From contig NZ_VNHS01000002.1 in NCBI RefSeq assembly GCF_008124765.1, positions 186,001 to 250,000 of the forward strand: DNA of 64,000 bases. Reading direction: 5' to 3'. The notes under the pieces are model-generated. The model did not search any database. It was given only the letters and a program-made list of their open reading frames with translations, and was not told the origin of the DNA. The DNA is from Paenibacillus methanolicus. GTDB taxonomy: Bacteria > Bacillota > Bacilli > Paenibacillales > Paenibacillaceae. Positions 45,672 to 54,601 of this stretch are shown here, piece by piece (the first letter of the stretch is position 1; every line of letters starts with the position of its first letter). A program made the translations under genes and the position numbers.

Positions 45672-46811
45672 TCAGACCGCCCCCGCTTCTCTCCTTGCCC
45701 ATGCGTCCATGGCCGTGATGGCTTCCACGTCTGGAAGGTCCGTCACTTGATGTTTCTCCAATACGGTCTCGATCACGCGCTCGATATCCAGGAAGGCGAT
45801 TTCCCCCTTCAAGAACCTGTCCACGGCAACTTCGTTCGCCGCGTTGAACACCGTCGGCGCCGAACGTCCCAAACGTCCGCTCTCGAAGGCCATGCGCAGG
45901 CACGGATATCGATGAAAGTCCATCTCGCGAAAATGCAGCTTGCCAATCTTGGCTAAATCGAGCGCTTCGGTAGGCGTCGCGCGACGATCGGGATATGTAA
46001 GGGCGTATTGAATCGGAACTCGCATATCCGGCATGCCGAGCTGCGCGACGACGCTGTTGTCGACGAACTCCACATACGAATGAATGATGCTCTCCGGATG
46101 AATCAGAACGCTGATTTGGTCATAGGATACGCCGAATAGCCAATGGGCTTCAATGACCTCGAGTCCTTTGTTCGCCATCGTCGCCGAGTCGATCGTGATC
46201 TTGGCTCCCATCGACCAATTCGGATGATTGAGCGCTTGTTCCACCGTCACGCCGACCAGCTGTTCCCTCGTTTTGTCTCGAAAAGAGCCGCCGGATGCCG
46301 TCAGCGTGATCCGTTTAATATCCGCGCGATTTTCTCCGTTCAAACATTGAAAAATCGCGGAATGCTCGCTGTCGATCGGCAGAATCGACACGCCTTTCCG
46401 CGCGGCTTGCGACATGACCAGATGTCCGGCCGTTACGAGCGTTTCTTTGTTGGCCAGTCCGATCTGCTTGCCCGATTCAATGGCGGCTAACGTCGCGTTC
46501 AAGCCCCTGCTGCCCATAATCGCGGTCACGACCGTGTCGGCGTCGCCGGATGCGGCCACTTCCACGAGTCCCTCCTCGCCATAGACGACGCGAGTACCCG
46601 GCGGCAGGAGCGCGGTTGCCTCATCCGCCAACGCTTTCGTAGCTAGACAGACCGTCTTTGGGCGGAACCTGCGGGCTTGTTCGACCAGCAGATTGACGTT
46701 CCCACCCGCGGCCAAAGCTTCGATCTCATATAGCTCCGGATCATTCGCCACGACATCCAACGTTTGCGTGCCGATCGAACCGGTCGAGCCGAGAATCGTT
46801 AATTTTTTCAT
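45672..46811 (-). CDS. dxr: 1-deoxy-D-xylulose-5-phosphate reductoisomerase
   Basis: Second step of the non-mevalonate isoprenoid pathway, NADPH-dependent. The Rossmann start ILGSTGSIGTQTLDVV, the substrate loop (PIDSEHSAIFQCL; TASGGSFRD) and IHPESIIHSYVEF are diagnostic. The length of 379 residues is normal. It stands between cdsA and rseP; together with uppS it supplies the lipid carrier for wall synthesis. Confidence 0.96.
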   Translation of the reverse strand: MKKLTILGSTGSIGTQTLDVVANDPELYEIEALAAGGNVNLLVEQARRFRPKTVCLATKALADEATALLPPGTRVVYGEEGLVEVAASGDADTVVTAIMGSRGLNATLAAIESGKQIGLANKETLVTAGHLVMSQAARKGVSILPIDSEHSAIFQCLNGENRADIKRITLTASGGSFRDKTREQLVGVTVEQALNHPNWSMGAKITIDSATMANKGLEVIEAHWLFGVSYDQISVLIHPESIIHSYVEFVDNSVVAQLGMPDMRVPIQYALTYPDRRATPTEALDLAKIGKLHFREMDFHRYPCLRMAFESGRLGRSAPTVFNAANEVAVDRFLKGEIAFLDIERVIETVLEKHQVTDLPDVEAITAMDAWARREAGAV

Positions 46812-46832
46812 CGATGCACACCTATCCTTCTC

Positions 46833-47627
46833 TTAAAACGGCAGCAGACCGGTCATCAGCAGCAGCGGGAATACGATGATCCAGCTATCGCACCGGTCCA
46901 AAACGCCGCCATGGCCCGGAAGAAGCGCGCCGGAGTCTTTAATGCCGCGCACCCGTTTGTAGGCGGATTGAATAAGATCTCCAAGCTGACCGGCGACCGC
47001 GGCCAAGATGCCGATCCAGAACGCGTCGGCGAAGCCGATCATATCCGGATAGATCACCGCGAACAACAGAGCGACTGCTAATGATAGCAAGACGCCGCCA
47101 ATCGAACCTTCGATTGTTTTGTTCGGACTAATCGCCGGCCATAGTTTATGCTTGCCGAACGCCTTCCCGAAAAAATACGCGCCGATATCGGAGGACCAAA
47201 TCGCGCAGAACGCGACGATCGTAGCCAATAGACCGTGTCCGTTCGCACTGCGCACTTCATGCATCGCCTGAAACCCGATTCCTACGTACATAGCCCCAAG
47301 GAGCAGCAGCGCGGCTTCGTCGAGCTTGACTTGATTTTTGGTGAACACGGTTATGCTCAACAAGCCAAACATCAGTAGCCACGCTATAAATTGGCCGGAA
47401 GGCTCGTCAATCGACCATTCCTGCCAAGGCAGCATGAACGCCAGCACGCCGGCAAATCCGAGCAGAGAAGCCGGGTTCGTCCAGGACAAACCATTCATAC
47501 GCACGAATTCGCCATAACCAATAATAGCCAGCAGAAGCAGCAAGCCATAGAAGAACCAGCCGCCTATTATCGTCAGCGCGATAAAAAATCCGCCGGCGAT
47601 AACGCCGGTAATAATACGTTGTTTCAA
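46833..47627 (-). CDS. cdsA: Phosphatidate cytidylyltransferase
   Basis: Membrane enzyme that makes CDP-diacylglycerol, the substrate of PgsA, also encoded in this window. It has about seven hydrophobic helices and the CdsA signature near the C-terminus (SAYKRVRGIKDSGALLPGHGG, then DRCDS). It starts at TTG 47627. The length of 264 residues is normal. It follows uppS by 32 bases. Confidence 0.95.
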   Translation of the reverse strand: MKQRIITGVIAGGFFIALTIIGGWFFYGLLLLLAIIGYGEFVRMNGLSWTNPASLLGFAGVLAFMLPWQEWSIDEPSGQFIAWLLMFGLLSITVFTKNQVKLDEAALLLLGAMYVGIGFQAMHEVRSANGHGLLATIVAFCAIWSSDIGAYFFGKAFGKHKLWPAISPNKTIEGSIGGVLLSLAVALLFAVIYPDMIGFADAFWIGILAAVAGQLGDLIQSAYKRVRGIKDSGALLPGHGGVLDRCDSWIIVFPLLLMTGLLPF

Positions 47628-47659
47628 CTCGTTGTCACGCTCCAGTAAGCCGCCGCGGA

Positions 47660-48427
47660 TTACAATCCGCCATAACGGCGCGCCCTACGCTGATATTCTC
47701 GTATAGCTTCATTAAAATGCGCTTCCGAAAATTCCGGCCAATATACATTCGTGAACCACAGTTCGCTATACGCCAACTGCCAGAGCATAAAATTGCTAAG
47801 TCGGAGCTCGCCGCTCGTCCGAATGAGCAGGTCCGGATCCGGCATGTCGCTCGATAGCAAGTATTGTTCGAAATGCGATTCATTCAAATCGTCCGGCGAT
47901 AGCTTGCCTTCGCGCACGTCTTGCCCGATCCGGCGTACCGCTTCCATCATTTCTTTACGGCTTCCGTAATTCAAGGCAAAATTAAGCACAAGTCCCGTGT
48001 TGCCCGCGGTCTGCCGTATCGCTTCCTCCACGGCCGCGAGCGTGTGCGGAGGCAAGTCTTCTTTATGTCCCATCATGCGCACTTGCACGTTCTTCTCGAT
48101 CAGTTCGCTCAATTCGATAGACAGAAACTCCTGCGGCAATTTCATTAGAAACTCCACTTCGGCTTTCGGTCTTTTCCAGTTCTCCGTCGAGAAGGCGTAC
48201 AACGTTAAAAATTTGACGCCAAGCCGATCCGCTTCCATCGTAATCCGCTTGACGGTCTTCATGCCGGAGTGATGACCCGCAATTCTTGGCAGACCGCGAT
48301 TTTTCGCCCATCGGCCATTGCCGTCCATAATAATGGCGATATGCTGCGGAATGTTATCGGCATCGAGTACTTCCTGCGAAGCGTCTTCCGGCGCTTTGGC
48401 GAATTTCGTTTTCAGTCGCTGAAACAT
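47660..48427 (-). CDS. uppS: Undecaprenyl diphosphate synthase (isoprenyl transferase)
   Basis: cis-Prenyltransferase that makes the C55 carrier for cell-wall precursors. The catalytic Asp is in IIMDGNGRWAKNRGLPR; later blocks LYAFSTENWKRP, LNYGSRKE and PDLLIRTSGELRLSNF are complete. The length of 255 residues is normal. The ATG at 48427 is followed by the standard uppS-cdsA-dxr order. Confidence 0.97.
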   Translation of the reverse strand: MFQRLKTKFAKAPEDASQEVLDADNIPQHIAIIMDGNGRWAKNRGLPRIAGHHSGMKTVKRITMEADRLGVKFLTLYAFSTENWKRPKAEVEFLMKLPQEFLSIELSELIEKNVQVRMMGHKEDLPPHTLAAVEEAIRQTAGNTGLVLNFALNYGSRKEMMEAVRRIGQDVREGKLSPDDLNESHFEQYLLSSDMPDPDLLIRTSGELRLSNFMLWQLAYSELWFTNVYWPEFSEAHFNEAIREYQRRARRYGGL

Positions 48428-48463
48428 ATGTCATCTCCTCCCACCGTAGACGCATAATGGATG

Positions 48464-48488
48464 CAACAAACCCCACCTATCGGAGGGG
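48464..48488 (-). terminator. Weak terminator after frr
   Basis: Minus-strand CCCCTCC - GATA - GGTGGGG (one mismatch) followed by TTTGTTGC. Confidence 0.45.
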
Positions 48489-48502
48489 CCGGTGAGTTTT
48501 GA

Positions 48503-49057
48503 TTATACTTCCATGATTTCTTTCTCTTTGGCGGCTAATACTTTGTCGACTTCCGCCGTGAATTTATCGGTCGATTTTTGGATGTCGTCTTGATGGCGGC
48601 GGGATTCGTCCTCCGAGATCTCGCCTTTCTCCAGCTTCTTAATATCGTCGTTCGCGTCGCGGCGAATGTTGCGGATCGCGACTTTCGCCTCTTCGCCAAA
48701 CTTCTTCGTCAGCTTCACGAGTTCGGCGCGGCGTTCCTCGGTTAAAGCCGGGATCGATAGGCGGATGCTCGCTCCGTCGTTCGATGGCGTTAGGCCCAGA
48801 TCCGACTTCATAATCGCTTTCTCGATCGCGGATACGGAAGACTTATCCCAAGGCTGGATCATCAATGTGCGGGTGTCCGGCGTATTAATGTTCGCCAATT
48901 GATTAACCGGCGTCAAGGCGCCGTAATATTCAACCTGTACACGGTCAAGCAGCGCAGGCGTCGCGCGTCCTGCCCGAAGGGTTGCCAAATCGCGTTTCAG
49001 CGCGCCGATCGCTTTATCCATACGTTCTTCCGCGTTTTTCTTGATCGTTTGAGGCAC
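48503..49057 (-). CDS. frr: Ribosome recycling factor
   Basis: Splits post-termination ribosomes with EF-G. It is 184 residues with the expected [36 protein letters not shown] and the [10 protein letters not shown]...[16 protein letters not shown] blocks. It starts at GTG 49057, three bases after the pyrH stop, so it is coupled to pyrH. Confidence 0.97.
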   Translation of the reverse strand: MPQTIKKNAEERMDKAIGALKRDLATLRAGRATPALLDRVQVEYYGALTPVNQLANINTPDTRTLMIQPWDKSSVSAIEKAIMKSDLGLTPSNDGASIRLSIPALTEERRAELVKLTKKFGEEAKVAIRNIRRDANDDIKKLEKGEISEDESRRHQDDIQKSTDKFTAEVDKVLAAKEKEIMEV

Positions 49058-49060
49058 GAC

Positions 49061-49786
49061 TTACACACTTCCTTTCACGATTGTACCGATTTTCTCTCCG
49101 AGGACGACGCGTTTGATGTTGCCCTGCTCCGTAATCGCGAACACGACGAGCGGGATGTTGTTGTCCATGCAAAGCGATGTCGACGTGGAGTCCATAACGC
49201 CCAGATTGCGGTTAAGCACATCCAGATAGGTCAAGGTTTCGAACTTCTCTGCCGAAGCGTCTTTGAACGGATCTGCCGAGTAAACGCCGTCTACTTTGTT
49301 CTTCGCCATCAAAATGACGTCCACTTCGATCTCCGCGGCGCGAAGCGCTGCCGTCGTATCGGTCGAGAAATACGGATTGCCCGTTCCGGCTGCGAAGATC
49401 ACGACACGGCCTTTCTCCAAGTGGCGAATCGCCCGGCGACGAATATACGGCTCCGCGATCTGCTGCATGGCAATCGATGTCTGTACGCGCGTCGGCACGT
49501 CGATCGATTCCAGCGCATCCTGAAGCGCCAGCGAGTTCATTACGGTAGCAAGCATTCCCATGTAGTCGGCAGTCGCACGATCGATGCCTTTGGCCGTTCC
49601 TGCGATTCCGCGCCAAATGTTCCCGCCACCGACGACAATCGCAACTTCGACATTCAACGCCACGACTTCCTTCACTTGCTCGGCAATCGACGAAATAACG
49701 GATGCTTCAATACCATAACCGATATCGCCGCTTAGCGATTCGCCGCTTACCTTGAGCACAATACGTTTATACACGGGATTTTGCAA
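49061..49786 (-). CDS. pyrH: UMP kinase
   Basis: Hexameric amino-acid-kinase-fold enzyme that makes UDP. From TTG 49786 (GGAGG eight bases upstream) it has 241 residues and begins [45 protein letters not shown] and [11 protein letters not shown] are diagnostic. The longer frame runs back through the tsf terminator and is not coding. Confidence 0.96.
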   Translation of the reverse strand: MQNPVYKRIVLKVSGESLSGDIGYGIEASVISSIAEQVKEVVALNVEVAIVVGGGNIWRGIAGTAKGIDRATADYMGMLATVMNSLALQDALESIDVPTRVQTSIAMQQIAEPYIRRRAIRHLEKGRVVIFAAGTGNPYFSTDTTAALRAAEIEVDVILMAKNKVDGVYSADPFKDASAEKFETLTYLDVLNRNLGVMDSTSTSLCMDNNIPLVVFAITEQGNIKRVVLGEKIGTIVKGSV

Positions 49787-49840
49787 CTTCTTTACCTCCA
49801 ATTCGAACCAATCGGGTCCGGTGCTAGATTTAGTATGGCT

Positions 49841-49876
49841 AAAAAATAAAGGCGGGGCGAACGCCCCGCCCCGCCT
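49841..49876 (-). terminator. Terminator after tsf
   Basis: Minus-strand AGGCGGGGCG - GGGCGTT - CGCCCCGCCTTTATTTTTT; strong. Confidence 0.9.
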
Positions 49877-49889
49877 AGTGCGTTCGGAT

Positions 49890-50540
49890 TTACAGTTTTG
49901 CTTGCGACATAACTTCGGCAACGAAGTTGTCTTCTTTTTTCTCCAGACCTTCGCCCAGCTCGTAACGAACGAAGCGACGGATCGAGATGTTCTCGCCGAT
50001 CGTGCTGATTTTTTCTTTCAGCAGCGTCGAGATCGTTTTGTCCGGATCTTTGATGAAGTTTTGCTCAAGGAGACAGAACTCCTCGTAGTATTTCGAAAGG
50101 CGGCCTTCTACCATCTTCTCGACGATTTTCTCTGGCTTGCCTTCGTTCAGCGCTTGAGCCGTCAGGATTTCGCGCTCTTTGTCGAGCTCTTCTTGAGATA
50201 CTTCTTCGCGACCAACGAATTTCGGGCTCGCTGCCGCGATTTGCATCGCGATGTCGCGTGCGAATTCGCGGAACTGGTCCGTTTTGGCAACGAAGTCAGT
50301 TTCACAGTTGATTTCAACCAGTACGCCGATCCGTCCGCCAGCGTGTATGTAGGATTCAACAACGCCTTCAGTCGCTACGCGACCTGCTTTGTTAGCTGCT
50401 GCCGCAAGACCTTTCTCGCGCAGAATTTCAGCCGCTCTCGTCAAATCACCGTTCGACTCTTCCAACGCTTTTTTGCAATCGAGCATGCCCGCGCCCGTTT
50501 TTTCACGCAATTCTTTGACTGCACTCGCATTAACTGCCAT
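49890..50540 (-). CDS. tsf: Elongation factor Ts, short form
   Basis: Nucleotide exchange factor for EF-Tu. The N-terminal UBA-like domain ([19 protein letters not shown]), [16 protein letters not shown] and the C-terminal [17 protein letters not shown] are all there, but the total is 216 residues against about 293 in B. subtilis. Part of the core has therefore been lost internally rather than at an end, resembling the short Thermus-type EF-Ts. ATG 50540 has AGGAGG upstream. Confidence 0.96.
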   Translation of the reverse strand: MAVNASAVKELREKTGAGMLDCKKALEESNGDLTRAAEILREKGLAAAANKAGRVATEGVVESYIHAGGRIGVLVEINCETDFVAKTDQFREFARDIAMQIAAASPKFVGREEVSQEELDKEREILTAQALNEGKPEKIVEKMVEGRLSKYYEEFCLLEQNFIKDPDKTISTLLKEKISTIGENISIRRFVRYELGEGLEKKEDNFVAEVMSQAKL

Positions 50541-50575
50541 GGCTATAGACCTCCTGAAGGTTCGTAAGTTTACGT

Positions 50576-50621
50576 TCAAAAAAAGGGCGGTGAGAGGCTT
50601 AACAGCTTCTGACCACCCTTT
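50576..50621 (-). terminator. Terminator between rpsB and tsf
   Basis: Minus-strand AAAGGGTGGT (50621-50612) with ACCGCCCTTT (50591-50582), one G-T pair, followed by a T-run. It can lower tsf relative to rpsB. Confidence 0.82.
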
Positions 50622-50645
50622 CTTGCTGTCCTATGAATAAACGAC

Positions 50646-51344
50646 TTAAGCCGTCGTTTGCTCGCCTTGGTTTGCTTCAACGATTGCGTCAGCCATTTTC
50701 GCCGTGAGAAGCTTAACAGCGCGGATTGCATCGTCGTTGCCCGGGATAACATAGTCGATTTCGTCCGGATCGCAGTTCGTGTCAACGATACCTACGATTG
50801 GGATACCGAGTTTGCGAGCTTCCGCAACCGCGATACGCTCTTTACGCGGGTCGATGATGAACAGCGCGCTTGGCAGACCTTTCATGCCTTTGATACCGCC
50901 GAGGAATTTCTCAAGACGATCTTTCTCTTTGCGGAGAATGATAACCTCTTTCTTAGGCAGTACGTTGAACGTGCCGTCCTCTTCCCACTTCTCGAGGGTT
51001 TTCAGACGATCGATACGTTTTTGGATCGTTTGGAAGTTAGTCAGCGTGCCGCCGAGCCAACGTTGGTTAATATAGAAGTTGCCGCAACGCTCTGCTTCTT
51101 CTTTAACCGAATCTTGAGCTTGTTTTTTCGTGCCGACGAAAAGGATCGTGCCGCCTTCTTCCGCTACCGAGCGAACGAAGTTGTAAGCCTCTTCGACTTT
51201 CTTAACTGTTTTTTGCAGGTCGATAATGTAAATGCCGTTACGTTCTGTGAAGATATAGCGATCCATCTTTGGGTTCCAACGACGAGTCTGGTGACCGAAG
51301 TGTACCCCAGCTTCGAGAAGCTGTTTCATGGAGATAACTGCCAT
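50646..51344 (-). CDS. rpsB: 30S ribosomal protein S2
   Basis: 232-residue S2. From ATG 51344, with CAGGAGGTG upstream, it opens [39 protein letters not shown] and [21 protein letters not shown] are diagnostic. The frame upstream of the ATG is leader. It has its own promoter and a leader hairpin, and marks the boundary with the fla/che operon. Confidence 0.97.
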   Translation of the reverse strand: MAVISMKQLLEAGVHFGHQTRRWNPKMDRYIFTERNGIYIIDLQKTVKKVEEAYNFVRSVAEEGGTILFVGTKKQAQDSVKEEAERCGNFYINQRWLGGTLTNFQTIQKRIDRLKTLEKWEEDGTFNVLPKKEVIILRKEKDRLEKFLGGIKGMKGLPSALFIIDPRKERIAVAEARKLGIPIVGIVDTNCDPDEIDYVIPGNDDAIRAVKLLTAKMADAIVEANQGEQTTA

Positions 51345-51398
51345 ATTCAACACCTCCTGGGTTTGGTTTTGTGTTATCCTCCGTCCGATCTCATCTTC

Positions 51399-51434
51399 CG
51401 TCAAAACTTCGGCCGAGCCGAAGCACCCTTGACG
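51399..51434 (-). promoter_or_regulatory. rpsB leader hairpin
   Basis: Transcript arms CGTCAA/TTGACG with an inner CTTCGGC-TC-GGCCGAAG stem (51434-51399), about 55 bases before the start codon. There is no T-run, so it looks like a leader structure rather than a terminator. Confidence 0.5.
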
Positions 51435-51469
51435 AAATTAATCGACGTGCGTTTTTAACACCGAGAATT

Positions 51470-51498
51470 ACTATACCATATCTAGATAGTCCATGCAA
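51470..51498 (-). promoter_or_regulatory. Probable sigma-A promoter for rpsB
   Basis: On the minus strand TTGCAT (51498-51493), a 17-base spacer, then TATAGT (51475-51470). A GTCCATG/CATGGAC palindrome overlaps the -35. Confidence 0.65.
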
Positions 51499-51524
51499 CA
51501 TGGACCTGCATACTTTGCCGAATG

Positions 51525-52184
51525 TTAACTATTATTGACCGTTTTCGCCGACGCATTCGCCTTGCGAGCCGCGATTTCAGCCTCCGCCTTCTTGGCCGAG
51601 ATCGGCGTACTCGTCAAAATATCGCGCACTTGCTTAAGCGTCAAGTTACCCGAGAACCCGAAGTAACCGGCTCGGACCGTCTTCCCTTTCATTAGCGTCA
51701 GCAGCGCTTTTTTGTCCGTAATGATTTCGCTTTCGAACAGTAAATTCGCCGCGTCTTGGACGCCTTTTCCTGGTAGAATCCGGATAATGGTTCGCCCGTT
51801 CGCACCTTCATAGATAGGCGACGTCGTTTGCTTTTGACCTGCAGTGCCAGCGGCGCTCCCCGTATTGGCAGTCGAGCCTGTAGCCGCAGCAGGCTTCTGT
51901 CCCGCTGCCGGCGTTGTCGTATTCGCAGGCGTCTGGGTTGTGCCGGCAGTCGGTTTCTTTTGAGCGTTAGCCGCGGCTTTCTCCTGCTCCGCGATTTCGG
52001 CCTTGACTTTAGCGCGTTCGTCTTCAAGCATGAGATCGACTTCTTCTTGCGTATACGTGTCTCCCGCCGCGAGCGGATCGGCGCTTCCGCTGTCATGCCC
52101 TTGGCCGATCAGAAACAGCTGAAGCAGAACGGCGCCGATGATGACGCCCGTTCCTAGTCCGGTCAGAAACGAACGTTTACTCAT
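51525..52184 (-). CDS. Secreted/anchored protein with MltG-like (YceG) segment
   Basis: Unassigned protein of 219 residues. A signal anchor (about 7-27) is followed by a charged helix, a 50-residue Thr/Ala/Gln/Pro linker, and a folded C-terminal part (RTIIRILPGKGVQDAANLLFESEIITDKKALLTLM, shown in part; then GYFGFSGNLTLKQVRDIL) that resembles the LysM-like substrate-binding part of endolytic transglycosylase MltG. The MltG catalytic domain with its Glu is absent. The start codon is ATG 52184, overlapping the preceding gene. It is the last gene of the fla/che operon, suggesting an envelope role connected with motility; this is inference. Confidence 0.75.
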   Translation of the reverse strand: MSKRSFLTGLGTGVIIGAVLLQLFLIGQGHDSGSADPLAAGDTYTQEEVDLMLEDERAKVKAEIAEQEKAAANAQKKPTAGTTQTPANTTTPAAGQKPAAATGSTANTGSAAGTAGQKQTTSPIYEGANGRTIIRILPGKGVQDAANLLFESEIITDKKALLTLMKGKTVRAGYFGFSGNLTLKQVRDILTSTPISAKKAEAEIAARKANASAKTVNNS

Positions 52185-52758
52185 GCGGCGCCACCTCTTC
52201 CTGCTTGGATAGCTGTAGAATCAGCTGAACTTCGCCTTTATTCATGCCGAGTTTCTTGGAAATCGTTTCGACGGATTTTCCGCTTTGGTACAGGTCGAAC
52301 AACTCGGGATATCGGCCCTTAATCGACGTATCTTCTTCGGGCTCGACTGGATCGGGCTCCACAATCGCCTCCGCTGCTGGGGGAGGAGTTTGATGCAGCG
52401 CCGCGTGTTCGGCATATGTAAGCTTATCCGTTATGTAAGGATACGGAATTGGAGCAGCCGACAATGTCTGCTTACTCAGTTGATGCTCGAGTTCCGCGCA
52501 TCGCATCTCCAGCTGCTTAATCCGTTCGTCATAAGATTTTGCGTTCGCTTGCGCTTCTTTGCGCGACTTCGCGATCAGCTCCACCATCTGACGGTTTTCC
52601 TCCTCCATGTTCTCCATAAACTGTTCGAGCGCCGCTTCCATGCCGTGCACGGACTCTTCGCCAGACGATTCCGGTTCCTGCGTCTTGCGGGGCATCATCA
52701 TGCCGATGACAATGATCACCCCGCCAAGGAGCACGATATAAAGCCAAGGTTGGTTCAT
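52177..52758 (-). CDS. SwrB/YlxL-like membrane protein
   Basis: 193-residue protein with one N-terminal membrane helix (about 4-22), a coiled coil (about 40-95), a Pro/Glu-rich spacer and a C-terminal helix-turn-helix-like block (LFDLYQSGKSVETISKKLGMNKGEVQLILQL, shown in part). Topology and place, between sigD and rpsB, are those of B. subtilis SwrB, which promotes flagellar hook-basal-body completion. Sequence identity outside the C-terminal block is low, so I leave the symbol blank. Confidence 0.72.
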   Translation of the reverse strand: MNQPWLYIVLLGGVIIVIGMMMPRKTQEPESSGEESVHGMEAALEQFMENMEEENRQMVELIAKSRKEAQANAKSYDERIKQLEMRCAELEHQLSKQTLSAAPIPYPYITDKLTYAEHAALHQTPPPAAEAIVEPDPVEPEEDTSIKGRYPELFDLYQSGKSVETISKKLGMNKGEVQLILQLSKQEEVAPHE

Positions 52759-52788
52759 TTCATCACCTGTGTTTTCTAAAAGATGCGA

Positions 52789-53127
52789 CTAGAAGCTTAT
52801 GTCGATATGCTTTCCTTTGAAGGGATGTTTACTCCCTTTAGGCGCGTCTTCCGCATTTTTTTCTTCTTCGCCGCTCGCCAAGGTCGCTTTACGTCTGCCT
52901 TTGCGTTTAGAACCGGTGTCTTCCTTCAAACGATGATCATTGATATGCGCATGGCCGCCGCTTTCGACAGCCGTATTTTTGCTGCGCAGCTGTTCGGTAT
53001 GTTTAACCATATCGGTTTCCAACTTGGTTTGTTCGGCATGCGCTTTATGAATCGCATGCTGCTGCGCGATGCTCTGTTCCGTCACTTTGGGCACGGATAC
53101 TTGAAGATCTATGGACCGGTAAGGCAT
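52789..53127 (-). CDS. Conserved small hypothetical protein of the sigD region
   Basis: 112 residues from ATG 53127 (GGGAGG upstream); upstream in-frame sequence belongs to the end of the FapA gene. It has conserved-looking ends, an N-terminal SIDLQVSVPKVTEQS and a C-terminal HPFKGKHIDISF, joined by a highly charged, probably disordered middle with helical N-terminal half. There is no signal peptide or membrane helix. Similar short proteins with such ends occur near sigD in other Firmicutes as I recall; no function is known. Confidence 0.75.
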   Translation of the reverse strand: MPYRSIDLQVSVPKVTEQSIAQQHAIHKAHAEQTKLETDMVKHTEQLRSKNTAVESGGHAHINDHRLKEDTGSKRKGRRKATLASGEEEKNAEDAPKGSKHPFKGKHIDISF

Positions 53128-53176
53128 AAGCTTTCCTCCCTGGTCATGTGGCGAATATTCATTTATAAGTGCGGAA

Positions 53177-54580
53177 TTATAGAGGCAGCATGACAATATC
53201 GCCTTCCGAGTAACGGAAGCTTACGCGCTGAGCTGGATCTTTAATAAATCTGGTATAACGTCCGATTACGATCTTGGACCCGCCGTAAATCGTATGATTG
53301 ACATCCACCTTGGAAAGCTCCGTATCCTCCAGCGAGCGTTCGATCTCGAGGATTCGGTCCTTCGTATGGGCAATGTCGTCCACAGCTTGCCGTTTAGTGG
53401 CCGTAAGTTTTATCCGAAGTGCGAGTTTGTCAGGCGCAAGCTGACCTGCCGCAGCCATTTGGTCAAGAAGCGTTAACGCCTTATCCGTTTTGTCCAGGTT
53501 AGCGGTCGTCTCTTTGAGATGAGCGCGAAGCTCCATCAACTCTTCGCGCAGTTCCGGCCTGACGCCGACTTCGATCGATGTCGGCGTGAACATCGTGTTG
53601 CCGCACGTTCTGGCAATGACCGACTCGCCGGCTTGAATGGTTCCGCCCACGATCAATCCTTTTGCCCCGCCGCAAACGACGCTCCTGCCCGCCCGAACTT
53701 GCGAATGCATGATGCTCTGCGTCACGGTTACGTCTTCTCCCGCACTGACGATCCCGTCTTGAATAAACGTGCTTTTAACGTTCTTACCCGCTTTGACGTG
53801 GCCTTTGTTGTGCATAAGAATACCGCCGGTAATCTCAATTGAACCATCGGATTCCAACTCTGCCCCTTCGACGCCGCCGACGACCCGAATATCTCCGGCC
53901 GCGCGAACCCTGAAGCCTGTCAGCACATTACCACGGATGACGACCGTGCCAACGAAGTCGATATTTCCGACTTTGTAATCTACGTCTCCCTTGACTTCGT
54001 ATACCGGGAATACGTTGATTTTGTTCTTGTCCGTCATCGTAATTAGACCGTCGATCGCGGAATACAGCGCGGATTGATCCTGGCTGAGCACGACGTTTTT
54101 GCCAATCTTGAAAAACGCTTCTTTCCCGTTTCGGCAAACGGCTTCTTCGCCCGTCACGAGCTTACCATTCACGCCGAGCGTCGCCGGAATTTTCTCCGCG
54201 ATCAGCTGTCCGCGCTTGACGTTCTTCAGCTGCGTAATTTCTTTGAAGTCCACGCTGCCGTCTTCCAATTCCGCGGGACGCTGCTGGTTGTCCATCATGT
54301 CATAGGCATATTGAATATATCCATCTTTACCCGCAACCGCCGGTTCTCCTTGGGCGATGACGACCTGCTTGTTCATGAACGATTTCGGGCTCGCCGTCAA
54401 TTTGTCGACGACCTGCTGATCAATGCCATGCTTGACCCCTTTATCATTCAGAAAAGCTGCCCAATCTTCGGAAGTAAATGCAATGGTGTCTTCTGTCGCC
54501 AGCAGCTGTAGCGTTGCCGTCAGCTTATCCTGCGAGATCGAAATCACGGCCAATGATTCCAGTGTTTCCGAAGCTGACAT
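53177..54580 (-). CDS. FapA family protein (DUF342)
   Basis: 467-residue cytoplasmic protein with an N-terminal mixed domain, a central beta-helix of DUF342 (GTVVIRGNVLTGFRVRAAGDIRVVGGV, shown in part; repeated GG.I.AG pattern to about 330) and a C-terminal coiled coil (about 340-410) ending in a small beta part. Such FapA proteins are linked to flagellar or polymer assembly; the exact role is unclear. It follows sigD by 21 bases and belongs to the same operon. Confidence 0.85.
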   Translation of the reverse strand: MSASETLESLAVISISQDKLTATLQLLATEDTIAFTSEDWAAFLNDKGVKHGIDQQVVDKLTASPKSFMNKQVVIAQGEPAVAGKDGYIQYAYDMMDNQQRPAELEDGSVDFKEITQLKNVKRGQLIAEKIPATLGVNGKLVTGEEAVCRNGKEAFFKIGKNVVLSQDQSALYSAIDGLITMTDKNKINVFPVYEVKGDVDYKVGNIDFVGTVVIRGNVLTGFRVRAAGDIRVVGGVEGAELESDGSIEITGGILMHNKGHVKAGKNVKSTFIQDGIVSAGEDVTVTQSIMHSQVRAGRSVVCGGAKGLIVGGTIQAGESVIARTCGNTMFTPTSIEVGVRPELREELMELRAHLKETTANLDKTDKALTLLDQMAAAGQLAPDKLALRIKLTATKRQAVDDIAHTKDRILEIERSLEDTELSKVDVNHTIYGGSKIVIGRYTRFIKDPAQRVSFRYSEGDIVMLPL

Positions 54581-54601
54581 GACACACTCTCCCTTTGCGT
54601 A

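Noticed and set aside
52783..53193. 136-codon plus-strand frame with hydrophobic stretches, opposite the small protein gene
   Set aside because: No ribosome site; complement of a supported minus-strand gene with a good site and conserved ends.
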